Below, one piece after another: positions 52,210 to 60,786 of a DNA stretch of 64,000 nucleotides. The notes beneath the pieces are model-generated. The model searched no databases. It was not told the DNA's origin and saw only the letters and a list, made by a program, of their open reading frames with translations. The stretch is from Mesorhizobium sophorae. Its GTDB lineage: Bacteria > Pseudomonadota > Alphaproteobacteria > Rhizobiales > Rhizobiaceae. Numbering within the stretch: the stretch's first letter is position 1; each line of letters opens with the position of its first letter. The translations under genes were made by a program, and so were the position numbers. The stretch lies in NCBI RefSeq assembly GCF_002270415.1, contig NZ_NNRI01000013.1:310001-374000 (forward strand), written 5' to 3'.

Positions 52210-52280
52210 TGCAGACAGCAGGAATCGAACCTGCGACCTCCGGACCCAAATCCGGCGCTCTCCCGCTGAGCTATGTCCGC
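52207..52280 (-). tRNA. tRNA-like gene with TGG-like anticodon and abnormal anticodon arm
   Basis: The minus strand gives an acceptor GCGGACA paired with TGTCTGC (one G-T), D-arm GCTCAGCGGGAGAGC, T-arm GCAGGTTCGATTCCTGC and an encoded CCA. The anticodon arm is a palindrome CCGGATTTGGGTCCGG, so the stem can close over either six or eight loop bases but not the normal seven. Anticodon would be TGG (Pro) if read in the usual position. The acceptor and T-arm look intact, so it may be expressed. Confidence 0.55.
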
Positions 52281-52503
52281 GATCCCAATCCCCAAAGCGG
52301 CGCCGTATACAGGGCGGCAAAGCCGCCTGCACGGGCGGAGACGAAAGCTCCAACCGTTGTGCTCACTTCGGTTTTCGTGACCGGGTGCGCGCCTATAGCC
52401 CCTGCGACGGGTTGTCGCAAGCGGCATTGTCGTGACCAATTTGCGGCTTCTTTCAGTGGTGGCATTTCGGCAACACAAACGGCAGTCGCCGGCGTGCGCT
52501 TGT

Positions 52504-52527
52504 GTGTACCAATGTACCCTGGTACAC
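52504..52527 (+). promoter_or_regulatory. Nested palindromic operator before the RHH gene
   Basis: Outer arms GTGTACC (52504-52510) and GGTACAC (52521-52527) enclose an inner palindrome TGTACCCTGGTACA (52513-52526). The operator ends one base before the ATG at 52529. The arrangement suggests autoregulation by the ribbon-helix-helix protein encoded directly downstream. Confidence 0.65.
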
Positions 52528-52528
52528 G

Positions 52529-52789
52529 ATGGCCATGGATATAGAGCGCGTGCAGACAGGGGTTCGCCTGGAAAAGCGGCTGGTGAAGGTCCTCAAGGCC
52601 TTGGCTGAACATCGCGACATGAGCCTCGGCGATCTCATCGAGGGCATCGTGCTGCATGCTTTCGAAGGGCAGTCGCCGTTTTCGCCGGCGACACTCGAAA
52701 CAATCGGCCAATTGAAGCGCATCTATGGGCTGGAGCTTGGCGCCGCGGACAGCCACCGTCTGACCGAACGGAAGGGCGAAGGCGGATGA
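52529..52789 (+). CDS. Ribbon-helix-helix-type small protein
   Basis: An 86-residue protein (ATG 52529, or 52535). It has an N-terminal beta strand VQTGVRLEKRLVKVLKALAE and a following helix-turn-helix-like HRDMSLGDLIEGIVLHAFEG, the RHH (MetJ/Arc) layout with a C-terminal tail. It ends with a 4-bp overlap into the SRPBCC gene, so the two form a coupled pair. The palindrome at the promoter supports a role as autorepressor of this operon. Confidence 0.75.
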   Translation: MAMDIERVQTGVRLEKRLVKVLKALAEHRDMSLGDLIEGIVLHAFEGQSPFSPATLETIGQLKRIYGLELGAADSHRLTERKGEGG

Positions 52790-53256
52790 CGAGCCATCTT
52801 GAGCGTTGCCACAGCATCGTCCTTTCCGGTCCGGTCGATCGCGTCTTTCCGCTGTTCTCGCCGATCGGCGAGACCTTGTGGGTGGAGGGCTGGGATCCGG
52901 AGTTTCTGCATCCGCAAGGCCGCGAAACGGAGCAAGGCATGGTCTTCCGGACCGCCCACGGTGACGAGACGACGCTCTGGGCCTGCGCTGACTGGGATCC
53001 TGTCGGGCATCGTGTCCGCTATGTCAGGGTCACGCCGGATTCACGTTTCGGATTTGTCGAGGTGGCTTGACATCCGGCGGCGGATGGCGGCACCGAGGCA
53101 TCGATCGCCTACACGTTCACCGCCCTGAACGCGTCAGGCAGGTCGTATCTATCGGCGCTGACGGAGGACGCGTTCGCGCGCATGATCCAGGCGTGGCAAG
53201 TCCGCATCGATGCGTGGCTGCTCACCGACGCGTCAGTCGGTCATCGCCACGACTAG
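52786..53256 (+). pseudogene. SRPBCC-family protein interrupted by an in-frame TGA
   Basis: The frame starts MTSHLERCHSIVLSGPVDRV and reads VDRVFPLFSPIGETLWVEGW and RFGFVEVA, then TGA at 53068-53070. The same frame continues HPAADGGTEASIAYTFTALN and ends ARMIQAWQVRIDAWLL...HRHD with TAG at 53254-53256. Both halves belong to one START/SRPBCC domain of about 156 residues. The TGA replaces one residue without shifting the frame. It is a nonsense mutation, a sequencing error, or recoding (no SECIS element evident). The gene is coupled to the RHH regulator upstream. Confidence 0.7.
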
Positions 53257-53801
53257 AACGTGACCCGGCCGAGCACGCGCAGCCCATCGCCCTGCGGCTC
53301 GACGATCACGGCTTCGCCTTCGCGGGGCGAGACGCCGGTCAGCGCCACGATGTCTTCCAGATGGGTGACCATGACCAGATTGTCGGAGCCGGAATAGGCG
53401 CGGATTTCCTTCATGATCGCCGCGATCTGCGCCGCCTTCTGCGTCTCATCCCCCTTCAGGAGATCGAGCGGCGCAAACAGCTCCGGCTCGGCCTCGAAGG
53501 CGATGCGCGCGGTGTCGAGGCAGCGGCAATAGCGGCTGGACAACACCCGTTCGATGGGTGCCGCCCGCGCCGCAAACAAGGCGCCGATCTTGCTCGCCTG
53601 CTGCTTGCCGCGCGCCGACAGGTTGACCTGGGTGGCACAGCTGTCGATGTCGAAATTGGCCGGATCGGTGGTGCCGGTGACCATGGCATGGCGAAGTAGC
53701 ACGACATGGCCGCCGTCGCGTAACAGCGCCCAGCCAGCGTCCGTTGCATGGGCCGCGGCCGGGATGGCGATGAGAAGCAAAGCCAACAAAAATCGAATCA
53801 T
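53253..53801 (-). CDS. Exported histidine phosphatase family protein
   Basis: A 182-residue protein with a signal peptide at about 1-19 (MIRFLLALLLIAIPAAAHA). The phosphohistidine motif is VVLLRHAMV (R37, H38), a second conserved residue group is RVLSSRYCRCLDTARIAF, and VTHLEDI holds the second catalytic His. It is a periplasmic branch of the RHG phosphatase family; substrate unknown. The stop overlaps the convergent SRPBCC end by 4 bp. Confidence 0.88.
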   Translation of the reverse strand: MIRFLLALLLIAIPAAAHATDAGWALLRDGGHVVLLRHAMVTGTTDPANFDIDSCATQVNLSARGKQQASKIGALFAARAAPIERVLSSRYCRCLDTARIAFEAEPELFAPLDLLKGDETQKAAQIAAIMKEIRAYSGSDNLVMVTHLEDIVALTGVSPREGEAVIVEPQGDGLRVLGRVTF

Positions 53802-53897
53802 AGGCTATCCTTCTCCGGTTCCCGGCATGGGCTCCGGTGACTCGACATATAGGGACGGTAAAGCCAGCCGAAAGACAAGGCGCGGTCGGACAGAGCC

Positions 53898-56800
53898 CTA
53901 CTTCTTCGCCAGTTGTTTCTTCACCAGATCGATCTTCTGGTCGGTCAACGGGATGGGCATCGTATAGCCGGCTTCGGTAAAGCCCTGCTTGGCGTTCTCG
54001 AAGAATTCGATCGCCTTTCGATATTCGGCCTTGCCGCCGCCATAGCTGGCGCGGTTCCAGTGGATGTCGCCGAGATTGTTCTGTTCGAAGGCCCACTGCA
54101 TCGGCTGGCTTTCGCGGGTGAACACCTTCAACGTTGCCGTGAAGGCGGCCTCGGCATCGTTGAGATATTTGTCGGTCCGCTGGAGATTGCCGAGGTTGAG
54201 AAGGCTCATGCCGATGCCGTTCTGCGCATTGGCCCAGTCCACGGGGGCGGCTTCGACGGTCAACACTTCAAGTGCCGCCCGCCGCGCGGCGATGGACTCA
54301 AGCAGGGGTTTGGGGTCGGCATTGCTCATGCTCAGCCAGTGCAGCGTCGAGCCAAGGCCGGCCTGGGCCAGCGCCCATTGCCGCGGGTTCGTCTCGCGCT
54401 TGTATTCGCGCAACGCATCGCGGTAGGCGGCGATCGCCTCGCCATAGTGTTCCGGCTTGTCGGTCACGCCGCCAAGCAGCTGCAGCGTGTTGCCGAGATT
54501 GTAGTGGCTCATTGCCCAGTCGAGCGGGAATTTCCGTCTGACATAGACCTGTCGGGCGGCCTGGAACGCCGCCGCCGACTGTTCTAGCCTGGCCGCGTCG
54601 CGGGTGCGCTGGCCAAGCGTCTGGTAGATCGAACCGAGATTGTTCTGCGCCGACGCCCAGTCCATCGGAAAACGCTGCCGGGTAAACACCGTCAGCGCAT
54701 CGTCATAGGCCGCCGCAGCCTCCTCAAGTGCACTGGTGCCCAAGTCGAAGCGGGCGACGCCGCTTAGGGCGTTGCCGAGGTTGAGCCGGCTGGTGGCCCA
54801 GGAGACCGGGAAGGTTTCACGGGTTCGCACCTCGAGAGCGGCGCGGAAGGCGTCGGCCGCCGCGTTGATCTTTGCCTTGTCGTTGAGCTGGATGCCAAGC
54901 GACACAAGCGTGTTGCCGAGATTGTTCTCGACCATCGCCCATTCCACAGGCGCCTTTTCGCGCGTGTATTCCTCAAGCGCCAGCCGGTAAGCCGCCTCCG
55001 CTTGCGTCAGATGCTCGCCGGCGGCCTCGCGCTCGGAAAGCGCATAGAGCGCCAGGCCGAGATTGTTCTGCGAAGCGGCCCAGTCGAGCGGCACCTTATC
55101 GCGCGGGCGCTTTTCGAGGGTGGCGCGCATTGCCGCCACCGCTTCATTCAGGCGCTTCGGGTCGCTCTCGCGTTCGCCGATCTTCAAGAGCACATTGGCG
55201 AGGTTGTTCTGCGCGGCGGCCCAGTTGAGGTCGTCCTTCTCGCGCTCGAACACGATGAGGGAATCGCGAAAAATCTGTGCCGCTTCGTCGAGATGAGCGG
55301 TTTCGGTCTCGCGCTCGCCGATGGTCTGCAGCACCACCGCCATGTTGTTGCGGGTGATCGCCCAGTCGCGATTCTGTTCGCCATTGGGGATGAAGTTCAG
55401 GATGATGCGATAGGCCTCGATGGAGCGCTGCAGCGCATCGAGATCGCCGGAGGCATAGCCATAAGCATTCAACGCCTCGGCTTCCTGGTTCTTGTAGTTC
55501 CAGCGCAGCTTGTCGTCCCATTTTTCGGCCAGCGAAAACGCCTTGGCGTAGTCGCCGGCAGCGGACTTGTAATCGAAGACCAGCGCTGAGGCATCGGCGC
55601 GCCTGACGTAGATCGCGGCATCGGCGAGGCGCTTCTGCTTGACGAGATCTTCTGCTTCATCGACCGCAGCGCCTGTCTGCTCGACCCGGCCGACCGCGTC
55701 ATCGAGGAATTTACGCGCCGTCACGATGGCGCCCTGGGCGATGGCCTTGTCGGCGGAAGCGACGAGGCGTTTGATCTCGGGATCGTCGGTGCGCAACGCC
55801 GCGCGCTCGGACATCATCTTCTTCAGGCGCTCGGCCTGGGCATCGAGCACCTTTTGCAGATCTGTCGGATCCTCGGGGATTTTTTCCGTGCCAAGCGCCT
55901 TCAGCACGCCATAAAGCGCGTCGAGCGGCACGCCCTCCTGCAGCGAGGCCAGTTCCACCTGGGCCCGCTTCGGGTCGGGCAGGTCGGAAATGGTCAACAG
56001 CAACTGCCGCCGCTCGCCGGTGATCAACCCGTCGTCACCGGTCGGCTCCGGTGGCGCAATGCCGAAATAGAGCAGGCGGCGCAGGCTCTCATTGACCCAG
56101 GGGCGCTGCTTGGCCTTGGTGTCGAGGTAGACCTCCTCGGTCACCATGCGCATGACCGAGCCGAACTCGGTGCCTTTCATCGCCGCGAGGTGGCGCAGCA
56201 GAGCGGCCGCGTAAGGGCTGTTTTCGCCAACCGCGCCATCGAGTGCCGGGCGACCGGGTTCGGCGGCAAAGCCGACCACGGTCCCCAGGCTCGCGTCTGT
56301 CCCCGCCGCGTTGCCGAGGGCCTTGGCACCACGCACCGGTTCCAGGCCGCCAGCGCCAATCTGCGATGCGGAGGCGGTCGGGGCGCGCCGCACCACTGCG
56401 TCCGCCGGAAACGGATTTGTGCGGCATGCATCGAGCAGCACGATCGCCACCGGCACGGTCGTCTTCAAGGCACCCATGACGGCGGAAATCGGCACCAGGG
56501 CCGCGTCGGCATCCTTCAGGGACGATATGTCGGCATCGACCGGTACCAGATAGTTCTCGCCGCCGGCCTCGATGCCATGACCGGAATAGTAAATGAAGGC
56601 GACATCGGCGCCTTCGGCATCCTCGGTGAATCGCTCCAGGTCGCGCTTCAGCTTGGCGGCGTCGCGGTCGGTGACGTTACGGGCGTCGAAGCCGAGGTCG
56701 GTCAGCATCTTGGCCATGTCGCGGGCGTCGTTGGCCGGGTTGGGGAGGGCGGCGATATGTTCGTATTTCGACTGGCCGATGATCAGCGCCACACCCTTCA

Positions 56801-56918
56801 GGCTTTTCGTTTCGGCGGCCTGAAGCGCTGTCGCGGCAAGGCAAAACAGGGCAGTGGCGAAAGCTGTCAGCCACGCCTGCCGGAAAAGATTACGCTTCGA
56901 AGTTTCGACAAAGGCCAT
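53898..56918 (-). CDS. Secreted caspase-like (metacaspase type) protein with TPR repeats
   Basis: A 1006-residue protein; ATG 56918 begins a signal peptide of about 35 residues (AWLTAFATALFCLAATALQA). The caspase p20-type domain covers about 40-290, with the dyad H114 in YYSGHGIEAG and C165 in LLDACRTNPF. Residues about 300-480 are a linker with helical segments. Residues about 480-1000 are some ten TPR-like repeats of about 55 residues, each with a pattern like PVDWANAQNNLG..L..LG...R followed by an A...YR.AL helix. The layout suggests a periplasmic protease with a protein-binding scaffold. Substrate and partner unknown. Confidence 0.9.
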   Translation of the reverse strand: MAFVETSKRNLFRQAWLTAFATALFCLAATALQAAETKSLKGVALIIGQSKYEHIAALPNPANDARDMAKMLTDLGFDARNVTDRDAAKLKRDLERFTEDAEGADVAFIYYSGHGIEAGGENYLVPVDADISSLKDADAALVPISAVMGALKTTVPVAIVLLDACRTNPFPADAVVRRAPTASASQIGAGGLEPVRGAKALGNAAGTDASLGTVVGFAAEPGRPALDGAVGENSPYAAALLRHLAAMKGTEFGSVMRMVTEEVYLDTKAKQRPWVNESLRRLLYFGIAPPEPTGDDGLITGERRQLLLTISDLPDPKRAQVELASLQEGVPLDALYGVLKALGTEKIPEDPTDLQKVLDAQAERLKKMMSERAALRTDDPEIKRLVASADKAIAQGAIVTARKFLDDAVGRVEQTGAAVDEAEDLVKQKRLADAAIYVRRADASALVFDYKSAAGDYAKAFSLAEKWDDKLRWNYKNQEAEALNAYGYASGDLDALQRSIEAYRIILNFIPNGEQNRDWAITRNNMAVVLQTIGERETETAHLDEAAQIFRDSLIVFEREKDDLNWAAAQNNLANVLLKIGERESDPKRLNEAVAAMRATLEKRPRDKVPLDWAASQNNLGLALYALSEREAAGEHLTQAEAAYRLALEEYTREKAPVEWAMVENNLGNTLVSLGIQLNDKAKINAAADAFRAALEVRTRETFPVSWATSRLNLGNALSGVARFDLGTSALEEAAAAYDDALTVFTRQRFPMDWASAQNNLGSIYQTLGQRTRDAARLEQSAAAFQAARQVYVRRKFPLDWAMSHYNLGNTLQLLGGVTDKPEHYGEAIAAYRDALREYKRETNPRQWALAQAGLGSTLHWLSMSNADPKPLLESIAARRAALEVLTVEAAPVDWANAQNGIGMSLLNLGNLQRTDKYLNDAEAAFTATLKVFTRESQPMQWAFEQNNLGDIHWNRASYGGGKAEYRKAIEFFENAKQGFTEAGYTMPIPLTDQKIDLVKKQLAKK

Positions 56919-57030
56919 TTGTCGTTCGCGCCCGCCCCGGTGATCCAAACCCTCTATAACGCTGCCAGCCGACCATGATCAAATTCAGGCGCGATTGCGC
57001 CACGATCGTGGCTCGCCTATCACGGGAAAA

Positions 57031-57978
57031 ATGTCTCCGCTCACCGAAACCGTCCTGTTCGTCTTCAGCCTTGTCGCGCTCGGCTGTCTCGCCGGGTTCA
57101 CGGGGTATCTCAGACCGGCGAGCGGCGAGGGGATATCCGATTTCGCGGTCAGCGTGGCCATGCCGCTGCTGTTGTTCCAGACCATGGTGAACGCCGATTT
57201 CCATGGCGTCGCGCCATGGTCCCTGTGGGGCGCCTATTTCGCGGCAGTAGCGATCACCTGGGCCGCTGGCCATCTCGTCACCACGCGGATCTTCGGACGG
57301 GATGCACGTGCCGGGGTCGTCGGCGGCGTGTCGTCGGCCTACTCCAATGTCGTGCTGCTCGGTGCCCCCTTCATTCTCGGCATATTCGGCCCGAGCGGCT
57401 TCGAAGTGCTGTCGCTGCTCGTCTCCGTCCATCTGCCGGTCATGATGATGGCGTCGATCGTCCTGTTCGAGATGTTCGGCCGGGGAGGCAGCGAGCCTAT
57501 GCACCCCTTGCGTATCGTCCGCAGTTTCCTGCGGCGGCTCTTCATCAATCCACTGATCATCGGCATTCTGGCGGGACTGGCATGGCGCCTCAGCGGCGTG
57601 CCGCTGCCCGACCTTGCCATGCGACTGGTCGATGCGCTGGCCGATACGGCGGGGCCGGTGGCGCTGTTTGCCATGGGGCTCAGCCTGCGCCGCTTCGGCA
57701 TTTCGGGGAATGTCCGTCCGGCGCTGGCGCTTTCGGTGCTGAAGCTGTTCCTGATGCCGGCGCTGGTTCTCGCCTTCGTCTGGCTGCTCGGCCTGCCGCC
57801 CTTGACGGCGAAGGTGGCGGTCGTGATCGCGGCGCTGCCATCCGGCATCAATTCCTATCTCATCGCCGTGCAGTTCAACACCGGCCAGGCGCTGGCATCG
57901 AACCAGATGACCATCGCCACGGCCTGCGCCGCCGTGACGACTGCTTTCTGGCTGACGGTGGTGCTCCACGTTTTCTGA
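57031..57978 (+). CDS. AEC (auxin efflux carrier) family transporter
   Basis: A 315-residue membrane protein starting MSPLTETVLFVFSLVALGC. It has about ten hydrophobic helices in two halves. The motif SDFAVSVAMPLLLFQTMVNAD in the first half and IKNPLIIG-like FINPLIIGILAGLAWRLSG in the centre, plus VIAALPSGINSYLIAVQFNT near the C-terminus, match the bacterial AEC/MdcF group. Substrates in bacteria are malonate, malate or other anions; auxin transport is not implied. It is divergent from the caspase-TPR gene. Confidence 0.88.
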   Translation: MSPLTETVLFVFSLVALGCLAGFTGYLRPASGEGISDFAVSVAMPLLLFQTMVNADFHGVAPWSLWGAYFAAVAITWAAGHLVTTRIFGRDARAGVVGGVSSAYSNVVLLGAPFILGIFGPSGFEVLSLLVSVHLPVMMMASIVLFEMFGRGGSEPMHPLRIVRSFLRRLFINPLIIGILAGLAWRLSGVPLPDLAMRLVDALADTAGPVALFAMGLSLRRFGISGNVRPALALSVLKLFLMPALVLAFVWLLGLPPLTAKVAVVIAALPSGINSYLIAVQFNTGQALASNQMTIATACAAVTTAFWLTVVLHVF

Positions 57979-57988
57979 CAGGTTATGC

Positions 57989-58013
57989 TGATATTCAGAC
58001 AATGTCGGCCTGC
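57989..58013. repeat. Partial copy of the palindromic repeat arm
   Basis: TGATATTCAGACAATGTCGG and the next few bases match the left arm of the 146-bp palindromic element at 28482 (TGATATTCAGGTGATGCCGG) with a few changes. No complementary right arm is seen nearby, so this is an isolated half or a decayed copy. Confidence 0.6.
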
Positions 58014-58205
58014 GATCTTCATGCCATATGTCGGCCTGCTCTCGCCTCGGGCTGGCCCAACCCCTATATGCCATGTAGCGATTGCTTGCGGGCCTTGCCC
58101 TAGGTAAAGAGCAGTGGCTCCGGCGTGCCGGCTTCAGTTCCATGGCGCACGCTCACCGAAGACTTCACAGACCGGCCCGTCAGTGCGCCGAACGGAGGAT
58201 AGACC

Positions 58206-59663
58206 ATGCTTCAGAAAACCAGCCATTTCATGCGGCAGGCCAATCTCATCAACGGCGAATGGGTGCAGGCCGACAGCGGCCAGACGGTCGACGTCAACAA
58301 CCCGGCCACCGGTCTCAAGATCGGCACTGTGCCGAAGTCGGGCAAGGCCGAGACCCGCCGTGCCATCGAGGCCGCCGAAGCTGCCTTCAAGTCGTGGCGC
58401 AAGACGACCGCGCTCGAGCGCTCGAAGCTGCTGCGCAAGCTGCACGACGCGATGATGGACAATCAGGACGTGTTGGCCGAATTGCTCACCATCGAGCAGG
58501 GCAAGTCCCTGTTCGAGTCCAAGGGCGAGATCGGCTCGGCCGCTTCCTACATCCTGTGGTTCGCCGAGGAAGGCCGCCGCACCTATGGCGACGTCGTGCC
58601 CTCGCCATGGGCGGATCGCCGCATCCTGGTGACCAAGGAACCGGTCGGCGTCATCGCCGCCATCACGCCGTGGAATTTCCCGTCCTCGATGCTTGCCCGC
58701 AAGCTCGGACCGGCGCTTGCCGCCGGCTGCACCGCGGTCGTCAAGCCGGCCTCGCAGACCCCGTACTCGGGTCTGGCCTGGGGCGCGCTCGCCGAGGAAG
58801 TCGGTTTCCCCAAGGGCGTCATCAACATCCTGACCGGTTCGGCCAGCGAGATCGGGGATGAGATCTGCGCCAATCCGCTGGTGTCGAAGATCACCTTCAC
58901 CGGATCGACCGAGGTCGGCAAGCTTCTCATCCAGAAGTCCTCGGTCACCGTCAAGAAGGTGTCGATGGAGCTTGGCGGCAACGCGCCGTTCATCGTCTTC
59001 GACGACGCCGATCTCGAGCGTGCCGTCGCCGGCGCGATCACCGCCAAATACCGCAATTCCGGCCAGACCTGCGTCTGCACCAACCGCTTCCTGGTTCAGG
59101 CCGGCGTCTATGACAAGTTCGTCGAAAAGCTCGCTGCCGCAAGCAACGGGTTGAAGGTCGGTTCCGGCCTCGAGGACGGCGTGCAGCAGGGACCGCTGAT
59201 CGACGAAAAGGCTGTCGAGAAGGTCGAGGAGCTGATTGCCGACGCGACTGCCAAGGGCGGCAAGATCGTCGCCGGGGGCAAGCGTCACGCGCTCGGCGGT
59301 TCGTTCTTCCAGCCGACGGTCATCGCCAATGCGACGCCCAAGATGCGCTTCATGAAGGAAGAAATCTTTGGCCCGGTCGCACCGGTGTTCAAGTTCGAGA
59401 CCGAAGAGGAAGCCATCGCGCTCGCCAACGACACCGAATTCGGCCTCGCCTGCTATTTCTACACCGGCGATCTCGGCCGCGCCTTCCGCGTCATGGAAGG
59501 GCTGAAATACGGCATGGTCGGCGTCAATGAAGGCCTCATCACCACCCCCGAGGCGCCGTTCGGCGGCGTCAAGGAATCCGGCCTCGGCAAAGAAGGCGGA
59601 CATCAGGGCATCGAGGACTACCTCGACACCAAATATGTCTGCATCGGTGGCCTCGGCCTCTGA
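58206..59663 (+). CDS. gabD: NAD(P)-dependent succinate-semialdehyde dehydrogenase
   Basis: A 485-residue aldehyde dehydrogenase. Motifs are TPWNFPSSMLARKLGPALAA, FTGSTEVGKLLI, MELGGNAPFIVFDDADLE with the general base Glu, and SGQTCVCTNRF holding the catalytic Cys. The C-terminal GVNEGLITTPEAPFGGVKES is typical of the GabD group. It oxidises succinate semialdehyde to succinate at the end of GABA breakdown. The class III aminotransferase at 23479 could supply its substrate but is distant. It ends in a strong hairpin. Confidence 0.9.
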   Translation: MLQKTSHFMRQANLINGEWVQADSGQTVDVNNPATGLKIGTVPKSGKAETRRAIEAAEAAFKSWRKTTALERSKLLRKLHDAMMDNQDVLAELLTIEQGKSLFESKGEIGSAASYILWFAEEGRRTYGDVVPSPWADRRILVTKEPVGVIAAITPWNFPSSMLARKLGPALAAGCTAVVKPASQTPYSGLAWGALAEEVGFPKGVINILTGSASEIGDEICANPLVSKITFTGSTEVGKLLIQKSSVTVKKVSMELGGNAPFIVFDDADLERAVAGAITAKYRNSGQTCVCTNRFLVQAGVYDKFVEKLAAASNGLKVGSGLEDGVQQGPLIDEKAVEKVEELIADATAKGGKIVAGGKRHALGGSFFQPTVIANATPKMRFMKEEIFGPVAPVFKFETEEEAIALANDTEFGLACYFYTGDLGRAFRVMEGLKYGMVGVNEGLITTPEAPFGGVKESGLGKEGGHQGIEDYLDTKYVCIGGLGL

Positions 59664-59674
59664 TAGACTAGCTC

Positions 59675-59705
59675 CAAGCGGGCAGGTCTGTGACCTGCCC
59701 GCTTG
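59675..59705 (+). terminator. Hairpin between gabD and galM
   Basis: A perfect 13-bp stem, CAAGCGGGCAGGT paired with ACCTGCCCGCTTG, around CTGTG. It begins 12 bp after gabD and lacks a T-run. It can act as a terminator or a 3'-stabilising structure. Confidence 0.75.
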
Positions 59706-59761
59706 CGTCGAGAAAACCAGCCGAAATTCTCTGAATCAACTGGCGTTTGCGAGCATTGCGA

Positions 59762-60778
59762 ATGAAGGACGGTGAGGTTTTCGGTACGACGCAGGCAGGC
59801 GAGCCGGTGCGTCGCTTCGCGATCAGGGGTGGCGGTCTTACCGCCAACATCATCGGGCTCGGCGCAATCATCCAGGATTTGCGCCTCACCGGACACGATG
59901 CGCCGCTGGTGCTCGGCTACAACAATTTGGCAGCCTATGAGACTGACACTGCCTTCTTCGGCGCCGTCGTCGGCCGCTATGCCAATCGCATCCGGGACGG
60001 CCGCTTCACCATCGCCGGCCAGCGCTACCAGACCGAACGCAATTTCCTGGACAAGCACACGCTGCATGGCGGCTCGCAAGGCTATTTCCACCGGCCGTGG
60101 ACGGTTTCGCTGCATGGCAGGGATTTCGTCACGCTGACGCTGCATGATCCCGACGGCACGATGGGCTTTCCCGGCGCGCTCGACGTCACCTGCACCTACC
60201 GGCTGAAGATCCCCGGCACGCTCAGCGTCGAACTCACCGCGACCTGTGAGGAGCCGACGCTGTGCAACCTCACCCAGCATTCCTATTTCAACCTGGATGA
60301 CGGTGGCGCCGGCGACATTCTCGACCACAGGATGATGCTGAATGCCGGCGCCTATCTGCCCGTCGATGGCGACATGATCCCGACCGGCGTGGTCAAGCCG
60401 GTTGACGGGACGCCCTTCGATTTCCGCCAGGCGCGGCCGCTACGCATGGAGACTGAGGGCGAACAGCTGCCCTATGACCAGAATTTCTGCCTCGCTCCAA
60501 CGCGCGGGCCGCTCAAACAGGCAGCTTGGACGCAAGGGGCGAGTTCCGGTGTCGAGATGGAGGTCTGGACAACGGAGCCCGGCGTCCAGCTCTACACCGG
60601 CCAGTATGTGACGCCGCGCAAGGGGTTGGAAGGGCGAGACTACAAGGCCTTCTGCGGTTTCTGCCTGGAGCCGCAGGTCTGGCCGGATGCTCCGAACCGG
60701 CCATATTTCCCGCAGGCGACGCTGTGGCCGGGCGCGATCTACCATCACGTCACCGAATACCGCTTCCGGCTGCCGTAG
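59762..60778 (+). CDS. galM: Aldose 1-epimerase
   Basis: A 338-residue mutarotase starting MKDGEVFGTTQAGEPVRR at ATG 59762; a TTG five codons upstream is less likely. Conserved features are GRYANRIRDGRF, DKHTLHGGSQGYF (with the His used in catalysis), LTQHSYFNLDD (second His), and CLEPQVWPDAPNRPYFPQ where the Glu is the base. It interconverts alpha and beta anomers of galactose or other aldoses. It is convergent with the sugar kinase gene 8 bp away, and the pair suggests sugar use. Confidence 0.92.
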   Translation: MKDGEVFGTTQAGEPVRRFAIRGGGLTANIIGLGAIIQDLRLTGHDAPLVLGYNNLAAYETDTAFFGAVVGRYANRIRDGRFTIAGQRYQTERNFLDKHTLHGGSQGYFHRPWTVSLHGRDFVTLTLHDPDGTMGFPGALDVTCTYRLKIPGTLSVELTATCEEPTLCNLTQHSYFNLDDGGAGDILDHRMMLNAGAYLPVDGDMIPTGVVKPVDGTPFDFRQARPLRMETEGEQLPYDQNFCLAPTRGPLKQAAWTQGASSGVEMEVWTTEPGVQLYTGQYVTPRKGLEGRDYKAFCGFCLEPQVWPDAPNRPYFPQATLWPGAIYHHVTEYRFRLP

Positions 60779-60786
60779 TTTTCAGG

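Noticed and set aside
52136..52280. tRNA as an integration site of a genomic island
   Set aside because: No integrase, no direct repeat of the tRNA 3' end found nearby, and flanking genes look chromosomal.
53068..53070. Selenocysteine at the internal TGA
   Set aside because: SRPBCC proteins are not known selenoproteins, and no stem-loop with SECIS character is evident just downstream.
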